This document shows, in pieces, positions 1-8,591 of a stretch of DNA of 64,000 nucleotides. Every line of letters begins with the position of its first letter. Within the stretch, counting starts at the first letter, position 1. The DNA is from Mycolicibacterium psychrotolerans (GTDB taxonomy: Bacteria > Actinomycetota > Actinomycetes > Mycobacteriales > Mycobacteriaceae), in the NCBI RefSeq assembly GCF_010729305.1, contig NZ_AP022574.1, forward strand, positions 3,100,001 to 3,164,000, read 5' to 3'. A model generated the notes under the pieces. The model did no database searches and was not told the origin of the DNA. It worked only from the letters and a program-made list of their open reading frames with translations. A program made the translations under genes and the position numbers.

Positions 1-58
1 GTTCGGCTGTGCTGCTGGAGTTTTGGGCCAGATCCTGGCGCACGAACTCGGTGGTCAA
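1..58 (-). CDS. aceE: Pyruvate dehydrogenase E1 component, N-terminal fragment (window edge)
   Basis: Only the first 19 codons are in the window, read leftward from a TTG at 58 and giving LTTEFVRQDLAQNSSSTAE. This resembles the N-terminus of mycobacterial homodimeric-type pyruvate dehydrogenase E1 (AceE) as I remember it. A strong ribosome binding site, AAGGAG, lies six bases before the TTG on this strand and decides the start. The divergent lipoprotein gene and the ahpE neighbourhood match the order around aceE in M. tuberculosis. AceE would decarboxylate pyruvate and pass the acetyl group to an E2, which fits with dlaT and the lipoate genes elsewhere in this window. The identification rests on a short peptide plus synteny. 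Confidence 0.7.
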   Translation of the reverse strand, partial: MTTEFVRQDLAQNSSSTAE

Positions 59-234
59 CTTCCGCTCCTTGTCAGGCGGTTTCGCGCACGCGATCGGCCG
101 AGTGGGTCTGCTCGCTCTTCATGTGCACAGGTGGGTTCCATCCTTCTCCAATCCTGCCCCATGTGCAGCACCGGGTGTGAACGGTTGCATTTAGTACACC
201 CAACCCGTTGATCGGCCGGTAACGTCTGCAGACC

Positions 235-813
235 GTGCTGATCGGTTGGGGGAGCGCCGCCCGTGTGCGGTTGGCCGCCTTCGCGACCGGCACCGTCGCG
301 GCGTTGGCGATGGTGGTCGTCGGCTGTACGAACGTCACCGACGGTGCCGCCTCGGCGCCCGAGGGCGAGGCGCCGCTGTACCGGGCGTCGGTGTCGGCCT
401 CGCTCGAGGAGTCCGCCGCGAGTTCGTCGGCGCGTGAATCCGAACGCCAAGCCTCGCTGACCACCCAGGCGGTGCAGAGCACCTGCGAGACGATGAGCTC
501 GAGCAGTGCCGACGCGATCGCCGCGGTCAACACCTACGTCGACGCGTTCAACACCGATCCGGGCGGCTCGGCGAGCAACGCAGGCCCCGCCGTCGACGCG
601 CTGAACCAGAGCGCGGACCTGGTGGCGAGCGGCATGAGCGACGCGTTGCCCGGGGAGCTGCGCGACGCGCTGACCGGCTGGGTCGACGCGGCGCGGGCAG
701 TCGCGACCGCGATCGCAGGCAACTATCCGGCCGATGATTTCAACGCCGCGATCGCCCGCCTCAACGACGCGAAGACCACCGCACTGGACCGTTGCGATGC
801 GGCGTTCCGGTGA
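235..813 (+). CDS. Putative lipoprotein, Rv2240c-like
   Basis: A 192-residue protein with an N-terminal hydrophobic stretch (about residues 14-29) ending in a lipobox-like VVGC, with Cys31 as the candidate lipidation site. The rest is Ala/Ser-rich and looks helical, with two further cysteines (in STCETM and DRCDAA) that could pair outside the membrane. GTG at 235 is the first start; a second GTG at 265 would still keep the signal sequence. It is divergent from aceE, and the roughly 175-base gap must hold both promoters. A TAACGT hexamer at 220-225 sits a suitable distance for a leaderless or near-leaderless transcript. Function is unknown; it occupies the position of Rv2240c. Confidence 0.75.
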   Translation: MLIGWGSAARVRLAAFATGTVAALAMVVVGCTNVTDGAASAPEGEAPLYRASVSASLEESAASSSARESERQASLTTQAVQSTCETMSSSSADAIAAVNTYVDAFNTDPGGSASNAGPAVDALNQSADLVASGMSDALPGELRDALTGWVDAARAVATAIAGNYPADDFNAAIARLNDAKTTALDRCDAAFR

Positions 814-921
814 CGTTGCCGCCAGATGGCTTGCCGTCGTCACCCGGCGTGCGACGATAGGGGGCAACGTGGCACAGCGCACAGCGCACAGCGTGCCGAC
901 CAGACGCAAGGAGGACTGACC

Positions 922-1347
922 GTGGTGTCGGCGGGTGACCCCCCGAACTACGCCCGCAAGCTGGGCATCCAAAAAGATCAGGTTGTGCAGGAACTGGGCT
1001 GGGACTCCGACGTCGATGACGACATCCGGGCCGACATCGAAGACGAGTGCGGTGGTGAACTCCTCGACGAGGACGCCGACGAGGTAGTCGACGTGGTGCT
1101 GCTGTGGTGGCGCGACGACGACGGAGACCTCGTCGACACGCTGATGGACGCGATCACGCCGCTGGCCGACGATGGTGTCATCTGGGTCGTCACGCCCAAG
1201 ACCGGCCAGCCCGGTCATGTGCAGCCCGCCGAGATCGCCGAGTCGGCGCCCACGGCCGGCCTGATGCAGACCTCGTCGGCCAATCTCGGCGACTGGATCG
1301 CCAGCAGGCTGGTGCAACCGAAATCCAAGGCCGCAGGGCGGCGATGA
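922..1347 (+). CDS. DUF3052 family protein
   Basis: A 141-residue acidic protein matching the mycobacterial DUF3052 family (Rv2239c-like), with the conserved opening NYARKLGIQKDQVVQELGWD and a central WW dipeptide followed by acidic repeats. The reading frame is open from 826, but an AAGGAGG ribosome site at 909-915 points to the GTG at 922 (another GTG follows at 925), so the upstream codons are not used. It sits directly before ahpE with a 7-base gap, so the two are probably co-transcribed. Function is not established; the family is cytosolic with no catalytic motif that I recognise. Confidence 0.85.
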   Translation: MVSAGDPPNYARKLGIQKDQVVQELGWDSDVDDDIRADIEDECGGELLDEDADEVVDVVLLWWRDDDGDLVDTLMDAITPLADDGVIWVVTPKTGQPGHVQPAEIAESAPTAGLMQTSSANLGDWIASRLVQPKSKAAGRR

Positions 1348-1354
1348 CTTTCCG

Positions 1355-1816
1355 ATGAGGCAGGTCGGCGACATCGCGCCGGACTTCACGCTCGCCGATC
1401 AGAACAACCAGCGGGTGTCGTTGAGCGCGTTCCGCGGCACGAAGAACGTGCTGCTGGTCTTCTTCCCGCTCGCCTTCACCGGGATCTGTCAGCGCGAGCT
1501 CGACGAGATCCGCGATCACCTCGACGACTTCGTCGACGACGCGACGGCCACGCTGGCGATCTCGGTGGGTCCGTCGCCCACCCACAAGGTGTGGGCCGGG
1601 CAGCGTGGGTTCACGTTTCCGGTGCTGTCGGACTTCTGGCCGCACGGCGCGGTGAGCCAGGCTTACGGCGTCTTCAACGACGCGTCCGGCTTCTCGAACC
1701 GGGGCACGATCGCCGTCGACCGCGACGGGGTGGTGCGGTTCGCCGACTGCAGGCAGCCGGGGGAGGCGCGCGATCAGGCAGTGTGGAGGGCGGCGCTGGA
1801 CGCGGTGCGGGGCTGA
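1355..1816 (+). CDS. ahpE: One-cysteine peroxiredoxin AhpE
   Basis: A 153-residue thioredoxin-fold peroxiredoxin, the same length as M. tuberculosis AhpE and nearly identical in its core. The peroxidatic cysteine is Cys45 in FFPLAFTGICQ, preceded by the PxxxT/S-type active-site loop. AhpE reduces hydroperoxides and peroxynitrite, and in the studied species it is recycled by mycoredoxin/mycothiol. A second Cys occurs late (in FADCRQPGE), where the M. tuberculosis protein, as I recall it, has none, so resolving chemistry could differ. It is the downstream partner of the DUF3052 gene and is followed by tRNA-Val. Confidence 0.95.
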   Translation: MRQVGDIAPDFTLADQNNQRVSLSAFRGTKNVLLVFFPLAFTGICQRELDEIRDHLDDFVDDATATLAISVGPSPTHKVWAGQRGFTFPVLSDFWPHGAVSQAYGVFNDASGFSNRGTIAVDRDGVVRFADCRQPGEARDQAVWRAALDAVRG

Positions 1817-1928
1817 CTTCCGCGCCGAGTGTGCGCGCAGGGCGGGATTCTCGCGGTTTCGGCGCCCTGGACGCACGCTCGAGTGAATTTCAGATTCGCC
1901 GCGCCCGCCGATTATGCTGCCCGGGATC

Positions 1929-2000
1929 GGGCGCGTAGCTCAGTGGTAGAGCTCTGGTTTTACACACCAGCGGTCGGCGGTTCGATACCGTCCGCGCCCA
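1929..2000 (+). tRNA. tRNA-Val, anticodon UAC
   Basis: A 72-base cloverleaf. The acceptor stem is GGGCGCG (1929-1935) with CGCGCCC (1993-1999), and the discriminator base is A2000. The D arm is GCTC/GAGC. The anticodon stem is CTGGT (1954-1958) with ACCAG (1966-1970), and the loop TTTACAC puts TAC at 1961-1963. The T-loop TTCGATA is present. CCA is not encoded. A convergent amidohydrolase gene ends five bases downstream, so there is no room for an integrated element here. Confidence 0.96.
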
Positions 2001-2004
2001 CCGT

Positions 2005-3714
2005 TCAGCAGCAGCCGGTCGCCTTCCGTTCGGCCAGGTGCGCATGCGCGGCGTTGTCGCCGCCGCGGACCGCGCCGACGAACTCGTCGAGGTCGATCCG
2101 GCGTCCGCCCAGCCACGTCCCCGCCACAGTGACACGCTCGACGAGATCCGCGGGGTCGACGGCCCACGGGTCGGCGGTGAGTTCGACGAAATCGGCGAGC
2201 TTGCCGGGGGTGATCGAGCCGATGAGGTGATCGCGGCGCAACGTGCGGGCCGCGTCGATGGTCTGCGCGCGCCAAGCCCGGTCCAGTGGGATCGCCTGCT
2301 CCGGACAGTGCACGGTGCCTTTGCGGGTGCGCCGCGTGACCGCGGTGGCGATGTTGACGATGGGCGTCGGCGGCGACACCGAACCGTCGTTGTGCAGCGA
2401 CACGCACGCCCCGGAGTCGACGGCGTCGGCGAATGCCGACCACCGCGCCCCGTGCTGCGGCTCGAACATCGCGCCGTCGAGCAGCTCGCCCCAGTAGTAG
2501 TACTGGAACGGCGCCAGACAGACGTGCACGCCCAGCCGGGCCGCGCGCTCGAAGTGCCCCCGGGTGCCCGCACCGCAGTGCTCCAGCCGCCAGCGGTGGT
2601 CGCTGCCCGTCAGGCCGTGCCGGTCCAGTGCGTCCTCGTAGGCGTCGAGCGCGAGGTCGAGCGCCAGGTCGCCGTTGGCGTGGAAGGCCATCTGCCAGCC
2701 GGCCGGCGCCGCCCGGTCGAGGATCGCGTCGAGCTGCTCGCGGCTGTAGTTCATCGACCGCGCCCCGCCGGCCACCGCCGGATCGATGCCTGCGGTGCGG
2801 GTGGCCTCGCTGTCGAGGTAGGGGAACGAGATCGCGATGTTGCCGACCCACGGCGAGCCATCGGTCCACAGCTTGACCCCGGTCTTGGTCAGCCACTCGT
2901 CGCCCGCGGTGAATGTCGTCGGTTCCGCATAGGTGTCGGTGACCGACATCTCCCACATGCTGACCCGCAGCGGGCACGACGGCGCGGCGGCGAGTGCCTC
3001 GTAGCCGGCGGCGAACCTGGGGTCGTAGGTCATGTCCGACGTCGAGGTGTAGCCGCCGCGCGCCATCAACGCGAAGTAGCCGGCCGCCGAAACCAGCGGG
3101 TCGCCCATCTGCTCCATCAGCGGCATCGTCACCGCCGTCACCACGGGGAGTTCGAACCCTTGCCCGTTCAGCGTCCCGTCGGCGTTGCGGCCGAATTTCC
3201 CGGCGACCGGATCGGCCGGTGGGGTGGCGTCCCAGCCGTGGCGTCGGATCACCGCGGAGTTGAAATACACGCCGTGGCCGGAGTTGTCGGTGACCACGGT
3301 GATGCGGTCGCCGAAGATCTCGTCGAGTTCGCCGGCCTGCGGTGCCGGATGTCCGTGCAGCAGTGCGTCATACCCGGCGAACCACAGCGGCGTCTCGGGA
3401 TCGGTGTGGGCCAGCGCGTCGGCGAAGATGGCACGGACGTCGGACCAGCTCGCAGCGACCCACGGCGCGATCGAGCGGGCGGGCGCCTGGGTGGCGATCC
3501 CGCTGATCAGTGGATGTCCGTGCGGTTCAACGAAACCCGGCGCGAGGACGGCGGCGCCGGTGTCGACGACCTCGGCGCCGGGCAGCGCGTCGCGGCACTC
3601 GGCGACCGTGCCCACCGCGACGATCCGCCCGCCGGACACCGCCACCGCCTCGGCCCGCGGCACGGTCTCGTCCATGGTGATGACGGTCCCTGCCTTCAAG
3701 ATCACCTCGGTCAT
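2005..3714 (-). CDS. Amidohydrolase family 3 (YtcJ-like)
   Basis: A 569-residue metal-dependent hydrolase of the TIM-barrel amidohydrolase superfamily. After an N-terminal composite beta domain (ILKAGTVITMD) comes the metal motif PGFVEPHGHPL (His-x-His, about residues 65-72). Further candidate ligands are FHANGD, LEHC and the late Asp in SLHNDGS. These features fit the YtcJ-type exoenzyme group, whose natural substrates (N-acyl or amide compounds) are mostly unassigned. The ATG at 3714 is chosen because the protein motif begins there; in-frame sequence upstream lies in cobD. It is divergent from cobD and convergent with tRNA-Val. Confidence 0.88.
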   Translation of the reverse strand: MTEVILKAGTVITMDETVPRAEAVAVSGGRIVAVGTVAECRDALPGAEVVDTGAAVLAPGFVEPHGHPLISGIATQAPARSIAPWVAASWSDVRAIFADALAHTDPETPLWFAGYDALLHGHPAPQAGELDEIFGDRITVVTDNSGHGVYFNSAVIRRHGWDATPPADPVAGKFGRNADGTLNGQGFELPVVTAVTMPLMEQMGDPLVSAAGYFALMARGGYTSTSDMTYDPRFAAGYEALAAAPSCPLRVSMWEMSVTDTYAEPTTFTAGDEWLTKTGVKLWTDGSPWVGNIAISFPYLDSEATRTAGIDPAVAGGARSMNYSREQLDAILDRAAPAGWQMAFHANGDLALDLALDAYEDALDRHGLTGSDHRWRLEHCGAGTRGHFERAARLGVHVCLAPFQYYYWGELLDGAMFEPQHGARWSAFADAVDSGACVSLHNDGSVSPPTPIVNIATAVTRRTRKGTVHCPEQAIPLDRAWRAQTIDAARTLRRDHLIGSITPGKLADFVELTADPWAVDPADLVERVTVAGTWLGGRRIDLDEFVGAVRGGDNAAHAHLAERKATGCC

Positions 3715-3750
3715 GGGCACAGTGTGACACCGATGTGACAAGCTGCCGGG

Positions 3751-4719
3751 GTGTTCGCAGCAGTCGGCCGGGGCCGCGCAGCCGGGATCGCGGCGGGCGT
3801 GCTCGCCGACCGCGTGTTCGGCGATCCGTCGCGGGGGCACCCGGTAGCGCTGTTCGGCAGCGCCGCAGCGGGGCTCGAGCGACGTGTCTACGCCGACAGT
3901 CGCAGCGCCGGTGCCCTGCACACGGCTGCACTGCTCGGCGTCGTCGCCCTCGCCGGAGCCGCGGCCGAACGCACCGGCCGGCGCGCCGGCGTCGTCGCCG
4001 AGACGGTGTGTGTCGCCGGCGCGACGTTCACCGCGCTGGGCGGTACGTCGCTGACCCGCACCGGCGCGCAGATGGCCGATCTGCTGGCGGCAGGCGACCT
4101 CGACGCAGCCCGCCGCCTGTTGCCGTCGCTGTGCGGACGGGACCCGTCGGTGCTCGACGCCGCCGGCCTGACCCGCGCCGCGCTGGAGTCGGTCGCGGAG
4201 AACACCTCCGACGCGCAGGTGGGTCCGCTGGTGTGGGCGGCGCTGGGCGGAATCCCGGCGGTGCTGGTGTACCGCGCGGCCAACACGCTCGACGCGATGA
4301 TCGGCAACAAGTCGCCGCGCTACCTGCGGTTCGGCTGGGCCGCAGCTCGACTCGACGATCTGCTGAACCTGGCCGCGGCCCGGCTGACGGGCCTGTTCGT
4401 CGTGGCGTGCGCGCCGGTGGTGGGCGGCTCGCAGGCCGGCGCGGTGCGGGCCTGGCGCCGGGACGCGAGCAGGCACCCCAGTCCCAACGCGGGGGTCGCC
4501 GAGGCGGCGTTCGCCGGCGCGCTGGGGATCCGGCTGGGGGGGCCGACGCAATACGCCCACGAGCTGGAGATTCGCCCGACACTGGGCGACGGGCGGGCGC
4601 CCGACATCGCGGATCTGGCGCGAGCCGTGCGGTTGTCGCGCGCCGTGCAGGTCGTCGCGGCAGCCGCCGCGGTCAGCGTCGCCTGCCGTACCGGTCGGCG
4701 AGCTTGTCCTGCCGTGTGA
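3751..4719 (+). CDS. cobD: Adenosylcobinamide-phosphate synthase CobD/CbiB
   Basis: A 322-residue membrane protein of the CobD/CbiB family, which attaches (R)-1-amino-2-propanol phosphate or the like to adenosylcobyric acid late in cobalamin synthesis. Family signatures are the early DRVFGDPSRGHPVALFG, SVAENTSDAQVGPLVW and RAANTLDAMIGNKSPRYLRFGWAAARLDDL. Several hydrophobic spans are visible. The start is GTG. Its 3' end overlaps the convergent SURF1 gene by 47 bases. The other cobalamin genes in the window are cobT and cobS near 60 kb. In M. tuberculosis a CobC-type aminotransferase lies nearby, but none is seen here. Confidence 0.93.
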   Translation: MFAAVGRGRAAGIAAGVLADRVFGDPSRGHPVALFGSAAAGLERRVYADSRSAGALHTAALLGVVALAGAAAERTGRRAGVVAETVCVAGATFTALGGTSLTRTGAQMADLLAAGDLDAARRLLPSLCGRDPSVLDAAGLTRAALESVAENTSDAQVGPLVWAALGGIPAVLVYRAANTLDAMIGNKSPRYLRFGWAAARLDDLLNLAAARLTGLFVVACAPVVGGSQAGAVRAWRRDASRHPSPNAGVAEAAFAGALGIRLGGPTQYAHELEIRPTLGDGRAPDIADLARAVRLSRAVQVVAAAAAVSVACRTGRRACPAV

Positions 4720-5476
4720 CGGGTTCGGCCGCCGCCTTCTCCTGCCTGCGGGCCTTCACCTCGGCGTAGACGAAGTAGCCCACGCCGATCGGGGCGATGA
4801 TGCCGAACGCGATCCACTGGATGCCGTAGGACAGGAACGGTCCGGCGTCCAGACGCGGCAGCGGGACCACGCCGAGGCCCCCGGGCTGGTCGTCGACCAA
4901 CTGCAGATAGGACCCGGCCAGCGGAACACCGGTCAATGCGGAGACCTGGCCGGGATTGATCGAATAGACCTGCTGCACACCGGCGTCCCGGAACGGAGCC
5001 TTACCGGCGGGCACCGGCTCGGCGTCGCGCAGCCGGGCGGTGATCGTCACGGTGCCCGTCGGGGCGGCGTCGAACTCCGGTACCGCGGTGCCTTGCACCG
5101 GCTTGACATAGCCGCGGTCGACGAGCACGGTCGGGCCGCCGTCGACGGCGAACGGCACCAGCACCTCGAAGGCAGGGTCACCGTCGATCACCCGCAGCCG
5201 GGCCAGCACCTGCGCGTCGTCGAGGTATCTGCCCGTCGCAGTCACGCGCTTCCACTGCTGATCGGGCGCCGCCGAATCCTGCTGGGGTAGAAGCGTGGTC
5301 AGCGGTACCGGCTCGGCGTCCAACGAGGCGGCGATCTGCGAGTTCTCGCGGGAGGTCTTGGTGTTCTTGCCCAGCTGCCACGGCGCCAGCACCGTGAAGC
5401 ACAGATAGGCGAACGCGATCACCACGACGTAGAGCGCCAGCCATTGCGGCCGCAGCAGGAAGGTCAGCCGGCGCAT
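4673..5476 (-). CDS. SURF1 family membrane protein
   Basis: A 267-residue SURF1-like protein. It has two transmembrane helices, one at the N-terminus (LALYVVVIAFAYLCFTVLA) and one near the C-terminus (YGIQWIAFGIIAPIGVGYFVYA), enclosing a soluble domain. SURF1 proteins assist assembly of heme-copper cytochrome oxidase, including heme a handling; in mycobacteria that would be the aa3 branch. The start at 5476 (MRRLTFLLRPQWL) puts the first helix near the N-terminus and leaves 2 bases after the ptpA stop. The last 47 bases overlap the end of cobD on the other strand. It is co-transcribed with ptpA and the HAD gene by spacing. Confidence 0.9.
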   Translation of the reverse strand: MRRLTFLLRPQWLALYVVVIAFAYLCFTVLAPWQLGKNTKTSRENSQIAASLDAEPVPLTTLLPQQDSAAPDQQWKRVTATGRYLDDAQVLARLRVIDGDPAFEVLVPFAVDGGPTVLVDRGYVKPVQGTAVPEFDAAPTGTVTITARLRDAEPVPAGKAPFRDAGVQQVYSINPGQVSALTGVPLAGSYLQLVDDQPGGLGVVPLPRLDAGPFLSYGIQWIAFGIIAPIGVGYFVYAEVKARRQEKAAAEPVTRQDKLADRYGRRR

Positions 5477-5478
5477 CG

Positions 5479-5973
5479 TCAGACCGCCTGTCGCCGCTCG
5501 GCCAGTTGGTCGTCCACCCACCCGTGCAGCCCGGGCAGCGCGGCGTCGATCACCGTGAACACGTCCTCGAAGTCGTCCCGGGTGCCGTAGTAGGGATCGT
5601 CCACGTCAGGGACGTGGGCGCCCGAGCGCGGGTCGAAGGACCGCAGCATGCGCAGTCGCTCGGTGGGCACCCCCAGGTGGGCCAACATGCGCTGATGCTC
5701 GCGGCCCAGCGCGATCACCAGATCGGCGCTCAGATGGTCATCACCGATCTGGGTGGCGCGGTGCGCGGTCGGGTAGCCGTGGCCGCGCAACGTGTCAGAG
5801 GCGCGGCGGTCTGCGGGCTCACCCTCGTGCCAGTGGCCGGTGCCTGCGCTGCTGACGCGCACGACGTCGGCCAGTCCGCGCTCGGCGATCTGATGGGCGA
5901 ACATCTTCTCCGCCATCGGGCTGCGGCAGATGTTGCCCGAACAGACGAACGTGACGTGCAGCAGCTCAGACAC
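5479..5973 (-). CDS. ptpA: Low-molecular-weight protein tyrosine phosphatase PtpA
   Basis: A 164-residue phosphatase with the P-loop CxxxxxRS as VCSGNICRSPMAEKMF (nucleophile Cys11) and the general-acid loop VDDPYYG. Alignment with remembered M. tuberculosis PtpA (163 residues; secreted and acting on host targets) is close over the whole length. The GTG at 5973 gives the family N-terminus SELLHVTFVC; longer in-frame starts would lie inside the upstream gene. It overlaps the HAD gene's 3' end by 8 bases, so translation is probably coupled. In this host, which is probably not a strict pathogen, its role may be internal signalling. Confidence 0.93.
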   Translation of the reverse strand: MSELLHVTFVCSGNICRSPMAEKMFAHQIAERGLADVVRVSSAGTGHWHEGEPADRRASDTLRGHGYPTAHRATQIGDDHLSADLVIALGREHQRMLAHLGVPTERLRMLRSFDPRSGAHVPDVDDPYYGTRDDFEDVFTVIDAALPGLHGWVDDQLAERRQAV

Positions 5974-6652
5974 CCAGCACCTCCCGCAGGGCGTCGACGC
6001 TGTCGACATGGGCCAGCGCACCGCTGGGGCGGTCGGTGAAGTCGTCGCGGCCGTAGCCCCAGTCGACGACGATGGTGCCGATGCCGTGCGCCGCGGCGCC
6101 CTCGACGTCGTGCGACCGGTCGCCGATCATCACCACCCGGTCGGGGACCGGCGCGAGCTGATCGAGGGCGTGGGCCAGCACGTCGGCCTTGCGTGCGCGG
6201 GTGCCGTCGACGCTGGCGCCTGCGATCACCTCGAACCGGCCGTCGAGTTCGAAGTGGGCGAGGATGCGCCGCGCGGTCGGCTCGGCCTTCGACGTGGCCA
6301 CCGCCAACCGCACCCCGGCCGCCGCCAGGTCGGCCAGCAGGTCCGGGACGCCCGTGAAGGGCCGGTTCATCGACCAGCCGCGGCTCGTGTAGTCCGCGCG
6401 GTAGGCCGCGATCGCCCCGTCGACGCGCTCACCCAACCCCATCGACTCCAGCGTGTGCAGCATGGGCGGCCCGACGATGCGGCTGACCAGGTCACCCTCG
6501 GGAACGGTGGCGCCGACGGCGGTCAGGGCGTGGCGGAAGCTGGCCACGATGCCCTCGGCGGAGTCGGTCAGGGTGCCGTCCAGATCGAAGATCACCAGAT
6601 CGCCGCGGCGCAGGCGGGCGACGCCGGCTGAGCTGTCCAGCATGTCGGTCAC
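5966..6652 (-). CDS. HAD-superfamily hydrolase (PtkA position, short form)
   Basis: A 228-residue haloacid-dehalogenase-fold protein. Motif I is IFDLDGTLTDS (nucleophile Asp followed by acid Asp), motif II is VATSK, motif III is the downstream Lys (RKADVL), and motif IV is MIGDRSHDVEGA. This is the phosphoglycolate-phosphatase-like branch. It occupies the position of M. tuberculosis PtkA (Rv2232), a HAD protein described as a tyrosine kinase of PtpA. The frame closes just before 6652, so the long disordered N-terminal segment of PtkA is absent. I would therefore call it a phosphatase-like HAD protein and leave kinase activity open. Confidence 0.88.
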   Translation of the reverse strand: MTDMLDSSAGVARLRRGDLVIFDLDGTLTDSAEGIVASFRHALTAVGATVPEGDLVSRIVGPPMLHTLESMGLGERVDGAIAAYRADYTSRGWSMNRPFTGVPDLLADLAAAGVRLAVATSKAEPTARRILAHFELDGRFEVIAGASVDGTRARKADVLAHALDQLAPVPDRVVMIGDRSHDVEGAAAHGIGTIVVDWGYGRDDFTDRPSGALAHVDSVDALREVLGV

Positions 6653-6730
6653 CCGCCCATTGTCCCTGATGCCCGGAGTGGCTGGACCCGCGCACTACTG
6701 TCGTGATGTGGCATGTCAGCTGGTGATGCG

Positions 6731-7864
6731 ATGACGGTGCGGCTCGCCGACGTCATCGAGGTGCTCGACACGGCCTACCCGCCGCGGCTGGCGCAGAGCT
6801 GGGACTCCGTCGGCCTGGTGTGCGGCGATCCCTCGGAGCCGGTCGAGTCGGTGACGGTCGCAGTGGACGCGACGGCCGAGGTGGTGGCGACGGTGCCCGA
6901 ACGCGGCCTGCTGCTGGCGCACCATCCTCTGCTGCTGCGCGGGGTGGACACGGTGGCCGCCGACACCGCCAAGGGCGCTCTGCTGCACGCCATGATCCGG
7001 ACCGGCCGCGCACTGTTCACCGCGCACACCAACGCCGACAGCGCCGACCCGGGCGTCTCCGACGCGCTGGCCGCTGCGCTGGGCCTGGAGGTCACCGACG
7101 TCCTGTCCCCGGTGCCGGCCGGACCCGCGCTCGACAAGTGGGGCGTGTACGTCCCGCCCGAGAACGCCGACGCGGTGCGGGCGGCGATGTTCGGCGCAGG
7201 CGCGGGTCAGGTCGGCGACTACTCGCAGTGCAGTTGGAGCGCCTCGGGCCTCGGCCAGTTCCTGCCCGGGGACGGCGCCTCGCCGGCGATCGGCTCTGTC
7301 GGGACGGTGGAACACGTCGCTGAATACCGGGTGGAGATGGTGGCGCCCCGGTCGCGGCGGACCGCGGTTGTCGCCGCCCTGCGCGGCGCCCATCCGTACG
7401 AAGAGCCCGCGTTCGACGTCGTGGCGCTGGACACTCCGCCGGCGGGCACCGGGTTGGGTCGCATCGCCGTCCTCGCCGAACCGGAACCGTTGCCGGCCTT
7501 CGTCTCTCGCGTCCGCCGCGGCCTGCCCGCGACGTCATGGGGCGTTCGCGCCTCCGGTGACCCGACGACGACGGTGTCGCGGGTCGCGCTGTGCGGCGGG
7601 GCGGGTGACTCCCTGCTCGCCGAGGTGGCCGGCGCCGGAGTGCAGGCCTACGTCACCGCCGACCTGCGGCATCATCCCGCCGACGAACACCGCCGCGTCT
7701 CCGGCGTCGCACTCGTCGACGTCGCACACTGGGCCAGCGAGTTCCCGTGGTGCGGACAGGCGGCCCACCTCCTGCACCAGCACTTCGGCGACGCCCTGCC
7801 CGTCACCGTGTCCGAGGTGCGCACCGACCCATGGAATGTCGAGGAAGCAGCCGATGAAAGCTGA
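6731..7864 (+). CDS. Nif3-like dinuclear metal center protein
   Basis: A 377-residue Nif3/YbgI-family (GTP cyclohydrolase I type 2-like) protein, Rv2230c-like. N-terminal metal ligands occur in [11 protein letters not shown] and [11 protein letters not shown], and C-terminal ones in [10 protein letters not shown] and [11 protein letters not shown] central inserted domain carries [13 protein letters not shown], as in the long Nif3 form. Function of the family is unsettled. The ATG at 6731 ([12 protein letters not shown]) is preferred by similarity; an in-frame ATG at 6713 would add six residues. It overlaps the next gene by 11 bases, starting a translationally coupled three-gene set. Confidence 0.88.
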   Translation: MTVRLADVIEVLDTAYPPRLAQSWDSVGLVCGDPSEPVESVTVAVDATAEVVATVPERGLLLAHHPLLLRGVDTVAADTAKGALLHAMIRTGRALFTAHTNADSADPGVSDALAAALGLEVTDVLSPVPAGPALDKWGVYVPPENADAVRAAMFGAGAGQVGDYSQCSWSASGLGQFLPGDGASPAIGSVGTVEHVAEYRVEMVAPRSRRTAVVAALRGAHPYEEPAFDVVALDTPPAGTGLGRIAVLAEPEPLPAFVSRVRRGLPATSWGVRASGDPTTTVSRVALCGGAGDSLLAEVAGAGVQAYVTADLRHHPADEHRRVSGVALVDVAHWASEFPWCGQAAHLLHQHFGDALPVTVSEVRTDPWNVEEAADES

Positions 7865-8591
7865 TGTTTCGCAGCAACGTTCACTGCTGGAGCTGGCCGA
7901 GCTCGACGCGGAGATCAGCCGGCTCGAGCACCGGGTGAAGAACCTTCCCGAGCAGTCGAGGCTGGAGAGCGCGCAAGGCGCCCACCGCGAGGCCAACGAC
8001 CGGCTGGCCGCGGTCCAGCTCGCGCTCGCCGACCTGGACGCGCAGATCGCGAAGTTCGAGAGCGAGATCGACGGCGTGCGCCAGCGTGAGGACCGGGACC
8101 GCAAGCTCCTGGAGGGCGGCACCGTCGACGCCAAGCAACTCACCGAACTTCAGCACGAGCTCGAGACCCTGCAGCGCCGGCAGGCCAGCCTCGAAGACTC
8201 GCTGCTGGAGGTGATGGAGCGGCGGGAGGAACTCGCGGCCGACCAGGACCGCGAGCTGGCCGGCATCGACGACCTGCAGACCGCGCTGACCGACGCGCAG
8301 CAGTCGTGTGACAGCGCGCGCACCCACCTGTCCCAGCTCAAGCACCAGCGCGTTTCGCGGCGTGAGGAACTCGTAGCCGCCATCGACGAGGCGCTGGTGT
8401 CGCTCTACGAGCGTCAGCGGGCGCGCGGCGGAGTGGGCGCCGGGCAGTTGCAGGGACGACGGTGCGGTGCGTGCCGCATCGAGATCGACAAGGGCGAGCT
8501 GGCGCGGATCGCCGCCGCAGCCGACGACGAGGTGCTGCGCTGCCCTGAGTGCAACGCGATCCTGTTGCGTGTGAAGGAAACCGGCGCGTGA
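7854..8591 (+). CDS. Coiled-coil zinc-ribbon protein (CT398/Rv2229c-like)
   Basis: A 245-residue protein. Roughly residues 5-185 form a long heptad-rich antiparallel coiled coil ([18 protein letters not shown] onward). A C-terminal zinc ribbon has CGAC and CPEC pairs ([10 protein letters not shown] and LRCPECNAI). This is the CT398-like family found beside Nif3-like and RNase H genes in actinobacteria; the molecular role is unknown. The start ATG at 7854 lies inside the end of the Nif3-like gene, with GGAAG as a ribosome site. Its stop overlaps the next start as GTGA. Confidence 0.9.
   Translation: MKADVSQQRSLLELAELDAEISRLEHRVKNLPEQSRLESAQGAHREANDRLAAVQLALADLDAQIAKFESEIDGVRQREDRDRKLLEGGTVDAKQLTELQHELETLQRRQASLEDSLLEVMERREELAADQDRELAGIDDLQTALTDAQQSCDSARTHLSQLKHQRVSRREELVAAIDEALVSLYERQRARGGVGAGQLQGRRCGACRIEIDKGELARIAAAADDEVLRCPECNAILLRVKETGA

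Noticed and set aside
826..921. N-terminal extension of the DUF3052 protein
   Set aside because: The extra residues are unlike the family, and AAGGAGG stands right before the GTG at 922.
1929..2000. tRNA-Val as a possible integration site
   Set aside because: No integrase or duplicated tRNA end lies nearby; a host gene ends five bases downstream. The true attachment site in the window is rnpB.
2038..3738. A 566-codon plus-strand frame
   Set aside because: Antisense to the amidohydrolase, whose motifs are clear; the frame itself has no recognisable protein features.
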